Positions 1-9,693 are shown, numbered from the stretch's first letter. The stretch: DNA of 64,000 nt from an uncultured Phycisphaerae bacterium (GCA_937928595.1 CALGJV010000008.1:1-64000), one strand, 5' to 3'. Translations and numbers: made by a program. The notes: a model not told the origin generated them from the sequence alone.

Positions 1-53
1 CCTGTGAACCCCACCCCTGATGAAGAAGGGATTGAGACCGTGAATGCGTGCCA

Positions 54-172
54 CAGGTGTCACACGTGAAGCATGTGACACGTTGGGGCGGCGACGCTCT
101 GGGGGGAGCGCGCAGGAAACCCGTGTGGCACCTGTTGCACGTGTCAGACGTGCAGCACGTGACACGTAGGGG
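54..172. repeat. Two 35-bp imperfect palindromic repeats upstream of the CARF gene
   Basis: Two units at 54-88 and 138-172 match at 30 of 35 positions and are separated by 49 bp. Each contains an inverted repeat: GTGTCACA at 57-64 with TGTGACAC at 74-81, and GTGTCA at 141-146 with TGACAC at 160-165. A further half-site in inverse orientation (GTGTGGCACCTG, 123-134) resembles CAGGTGTCACAC of the first unit, and a partial GCACGTGTC lies at 204-212. They could be operator sites for the gene starting at 325 or the remnant of a CRISPR array; two units cannot decide. The window starts 53 bp before the first unit, so more copies may lie outside. The rest of 1-324 shows no gene. Confidence 0.6.
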
Positions 173-324
173 GGCCGGCTCCGTGGAGTGGACCCGGCGG
201 GCAGCACGTGTCGCCCGCGCCGGAGGTTCTTCCACGGGTTGAGCGGGCGTCAGCGCCGCGGTAGATTGCCCACCGCGCGGCCGGAGTCGGCGGGCAAGCC
301 GGCCGCCGGCCCTGGAGGTTTCGC

Positions 325-1632
325 ATGCGCATTCTGGTCGCCACCGTCGGCACCGGCCGCGACCGCAAGGACGTGGCCGGCGCGATCGCGCTCTCCACGC
401 GCGAGCACCGCGCCGACCGGCTCGTCTGCCTTACCTCGGAGAAGACGGAAGAAGAGACGCTGCCGGAGGTGCGGGCCCTCCTGGCCGACAACGGCGTGAT
501 CGTGGAACACCGCACGGTCGCCGCGGTGGACGACGTGCAGGCGCTGTTCGGCGCGTATCGGCGGATTCTGGCGGAGCTGGCGGAGCGGCACCCGACGGCC
601 GAGCTGATGGCCGACTTCACCTCGGGCACCAAGCCCATGTCGGCGGCGCTGTTCGCGGCGGCCGTCGCGCAGCGGGTGGGGAGCGTGAGTTACGTGGTCG
701 GGGAGCGGGACGAGACCGGGCGGGCCGTGGGGGGCGGGCCGATGAGGACGTTCCGCCTGACGCCGGACCTGGTGACGGCGGACGAGGACCTGCGGCTGGC
801 GCGGCGGCTGTTCAACGCGGGGGACTACCACGCGGCGCGGGAGCTGGCGCGGCGGTATGCACGGCGACCGGAAGGGCTGCCGGACGGGGAGCTGAAGAAC
901 CTGGCACGCGCGATCTGCAAGGTCGCGGACGCGCACTGGAAGTGGGAGCGGTTCGACTGGTCCGGGGCGGCGCATGACCTGAGCGGGTGGAACCACTGGC
1001 TGCCGGCCGCGGAGGCGCCGTGGGGCGAGAAACTGGAGGAGCAGCGGCGGTTCCTGGTGAAGTGCGCCGGCGACAAGCGGGACGAGTGGCCGGCGGAGCG
1101 GGTGGCGGACCTGGCGGCGAACGCGCAGCGGCGCCTGCGGCAGGGGCAGTATGACGACGGGGTGGCGCGGTGCTACCGGGCGATCGAGTATCTGGCGCAA
1201 TGGAAGCTGGCGCGGGACCACGGGATCGCCAACACGGGCAAGGTGCCGGTGGAGCGGATACCGGAGGGGCTGCGGGCGGTGCTGTGCCGCAAGGAGGACG
1301 TGCCGGAGATCAAGGTCGGTCTCCAGAACGCCTACCGGCTGCTGGAGGCGCGGGGCGACCCGCTCGGGGCCGAGTTCCACCGGCGCTACGCGGGGGAGGA
1401 TCGGTCGTGGGAGGGCGCGCGGGGCGAGCTGGCCAATCTGCTTCAGGCGCGCAACCAGTCATGGCTGGCGCACGGGCGGGAGTCCGCGCGGCGCGAGCGT
1501 GTCGGAGAACTGCTGGCGCAGGTCCGGGAGCTCGCCGGCTCGGTCATTCCCGGGTTCGACGGGCTGCTGGCGACGGCGGAGCACGTCCGGTGGCCGCTGC
1601 CGGAGGAGCCGGCCGGGACGGAAGGCGAGTGA
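325..1632 (+). CDS. CARF-HEPN protein, CRISPR-associated TIGR02710 (Cas_Cas02710) family
   Basis: This is a 435-residue protein. The N-terminal Rossmann-like part begins with a VGTGR loop (residues 7-11) and contains DFTSGTKPMSAAL near residues 98-110; both are typical of CARF domains of the TIGR02710/Csx1-Csm6 group, which bind cyclic oligoadenylate made by type III CRISPR Cas10. The C-terminal half is helical and carries RNQSWLAH with R376 and H383, an R-x6-H motif as in HEPN ribonucleases. By family knowledge it would be an RNase switched on by a nucleotide second messenger. The ATG at 325 has GGAGG at 314-318. No cas10, cas7-type or cas1/2 gene is visible downstream, where insertion-sequence scars begin, so it looks orphan here. 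The family call is firm; activity is inferred. Confidence 0.85.
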   Translation: MRILVATVGTGRDRKDVAGAIALSTREHRADRLVCLTSEKTEEETLPEVRALLADNGVIVEHRTVAAVDDVQALFGAYRRILAELAERHPTAELMADFTSGTKPMSAALFAAAVAQRVGSVSYVVGERDETGRAVGGGPMRTFRLTPDLVTADEDLRLARRLFNAGDYHAARELARRYARRPEGLPDGELKNLARAICKVADAHWKWERFDWSGAAHDLSGWNHWLPAAEAPWGEKLEEQRRFLVKCAGDKRDEWPAERVADLAANAQRRLRQGQYDDGVARCYRAIEYLAQWKLARDHGIANTGKVPVERIPEGLRAVLCRKEDVPEIKVGLQNAYRLLEARGDPLGAEFHRRYAGEDRSWEGARGELANLLQARNQSWLAHGRESARRERVGELLAQVRELAGSVIPGFDGLLATAEHVRWPLPEEPAGTEGE

Positions 1633-1798
1633 GTGCGCGCGGGGGCGTCGCGGCCGCCACCCGGCCGCGGGACGAGGGGATGAAGCGAGCCGGAGACGCG
1701 GGGGCGGGCGGCGCGGCCGGCGTTCGACGGCGGCGGCCCGCCGGCAGTACGCGGAGGCCGTCGGCCTGTTTCGCCTAAGCCCGGCGGACCGGGCGGAC

Positions 1799-2105
1799 GT
1801 AACCGTACGGCGAATCCCGTCTTCAGTTCGGGGGCACGTTGAGGCACCATGCCCCCCGAGAGGAGGCGTGGCGCATGGCGAAGGTTGCAGCGCGGGATTT
1901 GCGGAAGGAGGAGGTGTGGCGGCGGCTGGCTCGGCCGGCCGAGAGTGGGCAGTCGGTGCGGAGCGGGTGCCGCGAACAGCGGGTGACGGAGACGGCGTTT
2001 TATTGGTGGCGCAAGGAATTGGCGCGGCGCGCTGCGGAGCACGAGTGTTCGCTTCGCCGCATCATGGAGCGTGGGTCCGCCGGGCGGCGCGCTGCGGCTT
2101 ACTTC
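1799..2105 (+). mobile_element. IS66-family left-end fragment (element A)
   Basis: The sequence at 1799-1820 (starting GTAACCGTACGG) matches 18 of 22 positions with 2106-2127 (starting GTAAGCGTCCGG); both look like IS66-type terminal inverted repeats. The fragment carries a tnpA start in the orientation expected from a left end. It is cut at 2105/2106, where the end of a second IS66 copy begins, so element B appears to have inserted into tnpA of element A. Confidence 0.6.
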
Positions 2106-2120
2106 GTAAGCGTCCGGTGA
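1875..2120 (+). pseudogene. tnpA: Truncated IS66 accessory protein TnpA
   Basis: The reading frame from ATG 1875, with AGGAGG at 1861-1866, gives about 77 native residues up to 2105 and then a few foreign codons to a stop at 2120. The segment GQSVRSGCREQRVTETAFYW followed by WRKEL is the typical helix-turn-helix core of IS66 TnpA (GLSVxxFCxxxGLxxxxFYxWR). TnpA is a DNA-binding accessory protein of IS66 transposition. The C-terminal part is missing because the second IS66 end starts at 2106. It is not expected to be functional. Confidence 0.65.
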
Positions 2121-2861
2121 ACCCCGTTGTTCGGAGTTGAGCGCGGAGCCCGGTGATCGGCCGTGCGCAGCGGTCGCTTGTGCGGGTCCGGTGCGATTGC
2201 GTGGGGTCAGTCTGCGGTGATGGGTTGCCAGCGGTCGGGCAGGAGCGTGTTGAGCTGGCTGACGGGGGTGGCGGCGATGCGGGTGAGCACGTCGCGTGGA
2301 TACGCCCACGGCTCGACCTGATGCCGCTGGCAGGTGGCGATCAGACTGAACAGGGTCGCGGCCGTGACCCCGCCGTTGTCGGACCCACAGAAGAGCCAGT
2401 TTTTGCGGCCGACCGCCACGCGGCGCAGCGCGTTCTCGGCGGCGTTGTTGTCGATCGCCAGCCGGCCGTCGGTGGTGTAGACGCACAGCGCCTGCCACTG
2501 ATTCAGCGCGTACCCGATCGCCTGCCCCAGCGGGCTCTTGGGCAGCACCGCTCCGCCGCGCTCGGCCTGCTGGGATTCCAGCCAGGCCCGGAACTCCACG
2601 AGACGCGGCAGGGCTTGCTCCCGCCGTAGACGAAGGCGATTCTCAACGAGCAACTCGGGCAAGCGTCGATCAGGCGTCTCGTTGTCGTGGGCGCGCTCCG
2701 CCTGCGCCGCTTGCTCGGCTTCCTGCTGCGCCTGCCTCTCGACGCTCTCGACGTCATAGAGCAGCCGGATGTGCGCCAGGGCCTGGTTGCCGACCGCCGG
2801 GTCGCTGTTGCGGGCGTCGTAGAACTTCCGCCGCGCATTCGCCCAGCAGGCCACCTCGGTC
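2106..2861 (-). mobile_element. IS66-family right-end fragment (element B)
   Basis: The outer end is the terminal repeat at 2106-2127. Inward lies the 3' part of tnpC on the minus strand. The element breaks off inside tnpC at about 2860; at 2862 an IS3-type orfB begins in mid-gene on the plus strand, so the left part of element B, including tnpA, tnpB and most of tnpC, is absent. Confidence 0.6.
2207..2860 (-). pseudogene. tnpC: 5'-truncated IS66 transposase TnpC
   Basis: About 217 C-terminal residues of an IS66 transposase; full-length proteins are about 500 residues. Recognisable are TEVACWANARRKFYDA at the broken end, IDNNAAENALRRVAVGRKNW around the last conserved Asp-containing block, LFCGSDNGG, and PRDVLTRIA before the stop at 2207. 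The in-frame sequence matches the family up to the TEV triplets ending at 2860 and stops matching beyond them. The zinc-binding N-terminus and the first catalytic acidic residues are lost, so the protein cannot be active. Confidence 0.85.
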
Positions 2862-3375
2862 GAATGTCTGACGTTGGAGGTGGAGCGGAGCCTGACGGCC
2901 GCGGACGTGATCGACGTGCTGCGCTACGTGTTCCTGGTGCGCGGCGTGCCGCGCTTCATCCGCAGCGACAACGGGCCGGAGTTCATCGCCCGGGCGCTGC
3001 GTGATTACCTGGAGGTTGCCCAGGTCGGCACGCTCTACATCGAACCTGGCACGCCGTGGGAGAACGGTTATGCCGAGAGCTTTTACGGCAAGCTCCGCGA
3101 CGAGTTGCTCAACGCCGAGCTGTTCGCTGACCTGCGCGAGGCCAAGGCCCTGGGCGAAAGCTGGTGCCGCGATTACAACCAGCGCCGGCCGCACTCGGCG
3201 TTGCGTTACCGGACGCCGGCGGCGTTCGCCGCGTCTCTTGGGGCTCCGCCCCAAACCCCGCCAGGGGCTCTGCCCTTGGACCCCGGCTTCTTCCCCTCCG
3301 CGGAAAGGGGTGCCGGAATCGAGAATCGAGGACCCGACTCTCATTGCGACTGGTACATAAACCGGGGGCAGGTCA
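2862..3375 (+). mobile_element. IS3-family 3' fragment with right terminal repeat
   Basis: The fragment begins inside orfB at 2862 (ECLTLEVERS) and ends with a terminal repeat at 3351-3375 whose complement starts TGACCTGCCCCCGG, a typical IS3-group end. Near the end of the coding part lies a perfect hairpin, TTGGGGC at 3238-3244 and GCCCCAA at 3248-3254, in a stretch that does not resemble a transposase. The left end and orfA are missing, so no target duplication can be assessed. Confidence 0.6.
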
Positions 3376-3473
3376 GGTCGAAAGGACGCGCGAGGCAGAC
3401 CCGAATGCGAGCGAACGAGCGACGCGCCGGCCCAGCCAGACGACCCCGCGGTCCCCGATCACCCGCGCATTGA
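2862..3473 (+). pseudogene. 5'-truncated IS3-family transposase OrfB (integrase core)
   Basis: The frame contains the C-terminal half of the DDE integrase core. SDNGPEFIARAL holds the second catalytic Asp, then come GTPWENGYAESFYGKLRDEL with the catalytic Glu and YNQRRPHSALRYRTPAAFA, the usual IS3 ending. The first catalytic Asp and all N-terminal parts are missing. After SLG at about 3242 the frame reads through a hairpin-rich GC stretch and past the element end to a stop at 3471-3473, so the natural stop is lost as well. It can only be a remnant. Confidence 0.85.
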
Positions 3474-3570
3474 CCAAAACACACCATGACTCAGACTCAC
3501 TGCAACAGTTCGGGGTTGTTCAGATGGCCCTCTCATAACACCTGGATCAGATTTTGGGGAGCAGGCCGCC

Positions 3571-3664
3571 AGAGAGCGAGACGGGCGTTCGGGATACGGC
3601 TCGCCTCTCGATGCTTTTCATTCGCTACTCGCTACTCGTTATTCGTCACTCACTATTCGCCGCT
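3571..3664 (-). repeat. Dispersed intergenic repeat, copy 1
   Basis: Read on the minus strand, this stretch has degenerate 7-bp units (GCGAGTA, GAGTGAC) followed by a unique core, ATCGAGAGGCGAGCCGTATC and about 20 more bases. It matches the plus strand at about 9760-9830 nearly base for base, with few substitutions in over 60 bp. It sits in the non-coding gap 3474-3727 between the IS3 scar and the MoxR gene. No gene is visible in that gap. Confidence 0.7.
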
Positions 3665-3727
3665 CCCGTTCGTCCGCGTCCGGCCGGCCGGGCGCGCGCC
3701 GGGCCGCCGCCGCGCTGAGGCCCCGCG

Positions 3728-4744
<1,017 letters not shown>

Positions 4745-5033
4745 GGAGTCGCTCCCGTACAGGTCGCGCCGCGCGGACGGTGCCGGCGCGTGGTCGCGGA
4801 TTCTACGGCCAGCCGGGGCCCGAGCGACAGGGGGGCCGGCGGCCCGGCCCCCGGGGCCCCCGCTGCGGGGGCCGGGAGCCTGGGCAGCCCGCCGAGATTT
4901 GGCTGCCGGCGCCGCGCGCGGCGTCCGACCCCCGCGGCGGACGTGCCGGTGACAGCCCGGAGTGCTCCCGCCGGATGTCTCGCATTCGCCCAGGACCGGC
5001 GGGGGCCGGCGTCGCGCACATCCCCATGGGCGA

Positions 5034-6182
5034 CTAACCCTGCGATTCCTTCTCGAGGATCTGGTCCTCGTAGCTCTTGCGGCCGAGCATGCCGCCGGCG
5101 GTCGTGCCGCGCAGTTTCGCCTCGATCTTGGATTGGAGGTCGGACGGATTGCGGGAGCGCTCGACACACTCGTCGGCCGCGCAGATGCCGTTGTCGTAGA
5201 GCGTCCAGAGGTGGTCGTCGAGGAGCTGCATGCCGTACTTCTTGCCGGTCTGGATGGCCGAGTCGATACGGAACGTCTTGTTCTCGCGGATGAGGTTGCT
5301 CACGGCCGGCGTGACCACGAGGAACTCGTACGCGGCGACGCGGCCGCCGGTGCCCTGCTTGGGCAGCAGGGCCTGCGACAGCACGGCCAGCAGGTTCGTG
5401 CTGAGCTGCACGCGAATCTGCTCCTGCTGGTTCACGGGGAAGGCGTCGATGATGCGGTTGATCGTGCCCTGGGCGCCCGTGGTGTGCAGGGTGGCGAACA
5501 CGAGGTGGCCGGTCTCCGCGGCGCGGATGGCGGCTTCCATCGTTTCGAGGTCGCGCATTTCGCCAACCAGCACCACGTCGGGGTCCATGCGCAGGCTGCG
5601 CCGCAGCGCCTCGGCAAAGCTCGGCACATCGACACCCACCTCGCGCTGCGTGACCACGCACTTCTGGTGCGTGTGGTAGTACTCGATCGGGTCCTCCACC
5701 GTGATGATGTGCCGGTCGCCGACCTGCCGGTTGATGTAGTCCAGCATCGTGGCCAGCGTGGTGGTCTTGCCCGAACCGGTCGGCCCGGTGACCAGGAACA
5801 GACCGCGCGGCCGGCGGCACAGGGCCTTCACGATCGGCGGCAGCCCGATCTCCTCGAAGGTCAGGATCTTCGAGGGAATCAGGCGCAGCACCATCGAGAT
5901 GTTGCCCTTCTGGCGGAAGACCGAGACGCGGAAGCGGCCGGCGTCGCCGAAGGCAAAGCCGTAGTCCGTGCCGCCTTCCTCCTGCAGCTCCTGCTGGTTG
6001 CGCTCGGGCGTCACCGATTTCATCAGTGCGGTCGTGTCGTCCGGCTCGAGGGACTTGGTCTCCAGCGAGCGCAGCCGGCCGTCCACGCGGAGCACCGGCG
6101 GACGGCCGACGTGCAGGTGAATATCGGACGCGCCAACGCGGATGCACGTCTCGAGCAAGCGGTCGATGTGTACGGTCGCCAC
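5034..6182 (-). CDS. pilT: Type IV pilus twitching ATPase PilT
   Basis: This 382-residue protein is full length for PilT. It begins with SDIHLHVGRPPVLRVDG, has Walker A GPTGSGKTTT, the Asp box ITVEDPIEY, Walker B VVLVGEMRDLETM and the His box HLVFATLHT. PilT powers retraction of type IV pili from the cytoplasmic side of the inner membrane. It lies 41 bp downstream of the PilB-like gene on the same strand, probably in one operon. Pilin, PilC and PilMNOPQ genes are not in the window. An alternative, less likely, is another retraction paralogue such as PilU. Confidence 0.93.
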   Translation of the reverse strand: MATVHIDRLLETCIRVGASDIHLHVGRPPVLRVDGRLRSLETKSLEPDDTTALMKSVTPERNQQELQEEGGTDYGFAFGDAGRFRVSVFRQKGNISMVLRLIPSKILTFEEIGLPPIVKALCRRPRGLFLVTGPTGSGKTTTLATMLDYINRQVGDRHIITVEDPIEYYHTHQKCVVTQREVGVDVPSFAEALRRSLRMDPDVVLVGEMRDLETMEAAIRAAETGHLVFATLHTTGAQGTINRIIDAFPVNQQEQIRVQLSTNLLAVLSQALLPKQGTGGRVAAYEFLVVTPAVSNLIRENKTFRIDSAIQTGKKYGMQLLDDHLWTLYDNGICAADECVERSRNPSDLQSKIEAKLRGTTAGGMLGRKSYEDQILEKESQG

Positions 6183-6223
6183 GACGAATCCTCAGGGGTG
6201 GCCGGCCGCGGCCACCGCGGGCC

Positions 6224-7945
6224 TCAATCCTCGGTCAGGATACCTTCCATCTGGGCGATGCGGGCGACCTCGAGCGGGGTCGTCACGCCGCGCAGAATCT
6301 TGAGCTTGCCGTCCTCCAGCAGGCTCCGCATGCCGCCGGCGCGGGCCGCGCGGCGGAGCTGGTTCGTGGGCGCCCGCGAGAACGCCAAGTCCCGCAGCTC
6401 GTTGTTCATCTCGAGCATCTCGAACAGTCCCTGGCGGCCGCGGTAGCCCGTGTTGCTGCAGCGGTTGCAGCCCTTGCCGATCATGATATGCCGGCCGGCC
6501 AGGTCCTCGTCCGTGATGCCCAGCAGGCGCAGCGTGAAGCGGTCGGGCGCCGGGTCGACCTGCTTGCATTCATTGCAGATGACGCGCACCAGGCGCTGCG
6601 CCATGATCGCCTGAATCGAGGACGCGACCAGGAACGGCTTGATGCCCATGTCGATCAGACGCGTGATGGCGCTGGGCGCGTCGTTCGTGTGCAGCGTGCT
6701 GAACACGAGGTGGCCGGTGAGGGCCGCCTGGATGGCCACCTCGCCGACCTCGCGATCGCGGATCTCGCCCACCAGGATGATGTTCGGCGCCTGCCGCAGC
6801 ATGGCGCGGAGGATCCGGGCGAACGTCAGCCCGATCTCCTCCTTCACCTGGCACTGGTTCATGCCGGTGAAGTTGTACTCCACCGGGTCCTCGGCCGTGA
6901 TGATCTTGCGGTCCGGGCGGTTCAGCTCCTGCAGGGCCGCGTAGAGCGTCGTGGTCTTGCCCGAGCCGGTCGGCCCCGTGACCAGGAAGATGCCGTTCGG
7001 CTGGCGGATGATGCGCTGGAAGCGCTCGTAGTCGTCCTCCTCGAACCCGAGTCCGGTGATGCCGATCTTGACCGAGTCCGGCCGCAGAATACGCAGCACG
7101 ACGCTCTCGCCGTGATAGGCCGGCAGCGAGCTGACGCGGAAATCGATCTGGGAATTGCCGACCTTCTTCTTGATGCGGCCGTCCTGCGGTAGGCGCTTCT
7201 CAGCGATGTCGATGCCGGCCATGATCTTGAGGCGGGCGATCACCGCGCCCTGCATGCTCTTGGGGATGTTGTCGCGTTCGATGCACACGCCGTCGATGCG
7301 GTACCGGACGCGAACGCGGTCGGCCATCGGCTCGACGTGGATATCCGAGGCCCGCTGCCGAACCGCCTCGTCGATCATCAGGTTGATGAGCTTGATGACC
7401 GGGGCGTCGCCCTCGCGGGCCTCCTTGGCCTTCTTGAAGGCTTCCTGCTCTTTGGCGAGCAGGTCCGTGTCGCGGTCGATCTCCGAGATGGCCTCGTCCA
7501 TGCTCGTATCGACGCCGCCGAGGAACGTGTCGATGAAGCGCTGGATCTTGCTGCGCGGGGCCAGCGCCAGGTCGAGCTCTAGCCCCAGCAGGAAGCGGAG
7601 CTTGTCCTGGAGCTCGAGGTCCAGCGGGTCGGAAAGGATGATCTTCAGGCGGTTGCCCTCCTTCTTCATCGGGAGGACCTTCTCGTCCTTGATCACCTTC
7701 TCGGGGACGAGGTTCAGCGCGGCCGGCACCTGCACGTTCTTATCGAGGTCGACGTACTCCAGGTCGAACTGCACCGCCAGGGCCTTGGTGACGTCGTCCT
7801 CGCTGGCCAGCTCGAGCTCCACCAGGGCCTCGCCCACACGCTTGCCGTGCTTGGCCGCGTACGCGATGGCCTCGGTCAGCGCCTCCGGCGTGACCAGGTT
7901 CCAACCGACCAGGATCTCGCCCAGCTTCTTCCGACGTCGTGCCAT
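6224..7945 (-). CDS. pilB: Type IV pilus / type II secretion assembly ATPase (PilB/GspE)
   Basis: The protein has 573 residues. An N-terminal MshEN-type domain (LGEILVGWNLVTPEALTEAI) is followed by the ATPase core with GPTGSGKTTTLYAAL, ITAEDPVEYN, ILVGEIRDREV and FSTLHTNDA. A tetracysteine zinc motif is present as CNEC and CNRC, 35 residues apart. This hexameric ATPase drives pilus extension or pseudopilus assembly. The ATG at 7945 has GAGGAG a few bases upstream; an open frame continues 25 codons further without similarity. It is followed by pilT at 41 bp. Sequence alone does not separate PilB from GspE; the pilT neighbour favours PilB. Confidence 0.92.
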   Translation of the reverse strand: MARRRKKLGEILVGWNLVTPEALTEAIAYAAKHGKRVGEALVELELASEDDVTKALAVQFDLEYVDLDKNVQVPAALNLVPEKVIKDEKVLPMKKEGNRLKIILSDPLDLELQDKLRFLLGLELDLALAPRSKIQRFIDTFLGGVDTSMDEAISEIDRDTDLLAKEQEAFKKAKEAREGDAPVIKLINLMIDEAVRQRASDIHVEPMADRVRVRYRIDGVCIERDNIPKSMQGAVIARLKIMAGIDIAEKRLPQDGRIKKKVGNSQIDFRVSSLPAYHGESVVLRILRPDSVKIGITGLGFEEDDYERFQRIIRQPNGIFLVTGPTGSGKTTTLYAALQELNRPDRKIITAEDPVEYNFTGMNQCQVKEEIGLTFARILRAMLRQAPNIILVGEIRDREVGEVAIQAALTGHLVFSTLHTNDAPSAITRLIDMGIKPFLVASSIQAIMAQRLVRVICNECKQVDPAPDRFTLRLLGITDEDLAGRHIMIGKGCNRCSNTGYRGRQGLFEMLEMNNELRDLAFSRAPTNQLRRAARAGGMRSLLEDGKLKILRGVTTPLEVARIAQMEGILTED

Positions 7946-8124
7946 GCCGACTCCTCGCGGGACCGGGCCGCCGCCGGCGGACCCGCCCGCCGCGCTGCAT
8001 TCTCCGGACGGCCGCGGCAAAAGGCAAGTTGGGCCGCGCCGCGGCGGCCGACCGGGCCGGGGGGGCGTTACGCGCCGCCCCGCCGGAACGCCGATAAAAT
8101 GAGAACGCCGCCCAGGAGGCTGTC

Positions 8125-9660
8125 GTGCTGAAGACGTTTCCGCCGGAGCTGGAAGCCCACCGCCGCGTCATCGAGCGCGTCGCGCGCGAGCAGGGGCTCG
8201 ACTTCTTCGAGACCGTCTTCGAGCTGGTCGACTTCGAGCAGATGAACCAGATCGCCGCCTACGGCGGCTTCCCGCAGCGCTACCCCCACTGGCGCTTCGG
8301 CATGGAGTACGAGCGGCTCCGCAAGACGCACGCGTACGGGCTCGGCAAGATCTACGAGATGGTGATCAACAACGACCCGTGCTACGCCTACCTTCTGTCC
8401 GACAACGAGCTCGTGGACCAGAAGACCGTCATGGCCCACGTCTACGCGCACTGCGACTTCTTCAAGAACAACGTGTGGTTCAGCCGCACCAACCGCAAGA
8501 TGATGGACGGCATGGCCAATCACGCCACGCGGGTCCACCGGCACGTCGACCGCGAGGGCTACGAGCCGGTCGAGCGCTTCCTCGACGTGTGCCTGTCACT
8601 CGAGAACCTCATCGACCCCTACCTGCCGTTCATGAAGCGCGCCCAGGAGCCGCGCCGCCCGCGGACCCCGTCGCTGCGGTCGCGCGCCGAGGAGTTCGTC
8701 ACCCGCTTCCCCGCCAAGCCCTACATGGAGCGCTACATCAACCCGCCGGAGCGGCTGGCGGCCGAGCGGGAACGGGAACGGAAGGCCGCCGAGGAGAAAC
8801 GGCACGCCTTCCCGGCCCAGCCTGAGCGGGATGTCCTCCTCTTTCTGCTGCGGCACGCCCCGCTGGAGGACTGGCAGGCGGACCTGCTCGACATCGTTCG
8901 CGACGAGGCGTACTACTTTGCCCCGCAGGGCCAGACCAAGATCATGAACGAGGGCTGGGCCACTTTCTGGCACTCCCGCATGATGACGCGCTTCCACCTG
9001 CGCGACGACGAGCTGATCACCTACGCCGACCACCACTCCGGCACGCTCGCGTCGGCCCCCGGTCGGCTGAACCCCTACAAGATCGGCGTGGAGCTGTTCC
9101 GCGACATCGAGGACCGCTGGAACCGCGGCCGTTTCGGCAAGGACTACGAGGAGTGCGAGTCCATCGAGCGGCGGCGCGCCTGGGACACCGGGCTCGGCCA
9201 GGGGCTGGCCAAGGTCTTCGAAGTGCGCCGCGTCCACAACGACGTCACCTTCATCGACGAGTTCCTGACACCGGAGTTCGTCGACCGCTACCAGCTCTAC
9301 CACTACCGCTACGACCCCGCGACCGGCCGGATGGTCGTCGTCGACCGCGACTTCCGCACGATCAAGCAGACCCTGCTGTTCATGCTGACCAACCACGGTC
9401 AGCCGTACATCTACATCGTGGACGGCAACTACGCCAACCGCGGCGAGCTGTACCTGGCACACAAGCACCTGGGCGTGGACCTCGATCTGAAGTACGCCCA
9501 CGAGTGCCTGAAGAACCTGCAACTGCTCTGGCGCCGCCCCGTCCACCTCCAGGCGCGCATCAAGGACGACACGATCCTGCTGACCTGCAACAACGAGGGC
9601 GCGGTCAGTCAGCAGAAGATCCGCGACGACTGGCCGGCTCCGGCCCACACGGTGACCTGA
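8125..9660 (+). CDS. SpoVR/YcgB family protein
   Basis: This 511-residue protein matches the SpoVR family over its length: FELVDFEQMNQIAAYGGFP, HWRFGMEYERL, VMAHVYAHCDFFKNN, NEGWATFWH and NPYKIGVELFRDIE. SpoVR is linked to spore cortex formation in Bacillus and to stationary-phase or stress responses elsewhere; its biochemistry is unsettled. In many genomes it follows prkA and yeaH, but neither is here: the neighbours are pilB on the opposite strand and a secreted deiminase. The start is GTG at 8125 with AGGAGG at 8114-8119. A possible -10 (GATAAAAT) lies at 8093-8100. There is no signal peptide. Confidence 0.92.
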   Translation: MLKTFPPELEAHRRVIERVAREQGLDFFETVFELVDFEQMNQIAAYGGFPQRYPHWRFGMEYERLRKTHAYGLGKIYEMVINNDPCYAYLLSDNELVDQKTVMAHVYAHCDFFKNNVWFSRTNRKMMDGMANHATRVHRHVDREGYEPVERFLDVCLSLENLIDPYLPFMKRAQEPRRPRTPSLRSRAEEFVTRFPAKPYMERYINPPERLAAERERERKAAEEKRHAFPAQPERDVLLFLLRHAPLEDWQADLLDIVRDEAYYFAPQGQTKIMNEGWATFWHSRMMTRFHLRDDELITYADHHSGTLASAPGRLNPYKIGVELFRDIEDRWNRGRFGKDYEECESIERRRAWDTGLGQGLAKVFEVRRVHNDVTFIDEFLTPEFVDRYQLYHYRYDPATGRMVVVDRDFRTIKQTLLFMLTNHGQPYIYIVDGNYANRGELYLAHKHLGVDLDLKYAHECLKNLQLLWRRPVHLQARIKDDTILLTCNNEGAVSQQKIRDDWPAPAHTVT

Positions 9661-9693
9661 CCCCGCGGCCGCTCCGGCGCGGGGGGCCAGGGT

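Noticed and set aside
54-172. Calling the two repeats a CRISPR array
   Set aside because: Only two units, five mismatches and one 49-bp interval; not enough for a CRISPR call from this window.
250-1380. A 376-codon frame on the minus strand opposite the CARF gene
   Set aside because: The plus-strand frame has clear CARF and HEPN motifs and a ribosome site; the minus frame is Arg/Pro/His-rich without motifs.
3238-3254. The hairpin TTGGGGC/GCCCCAA as a terminator of an active gene
   Set aside because: It lies inside the IS3 remnant with no functional gene upstream; kept only as part of that element.
4745-5033. An N-terminal extension of MoxR through this GC-rich gap
   Set aside because: The frame is open but Arg/Pro/Ala-rich and unlike the family; the ATG at 4744 fits the family start.
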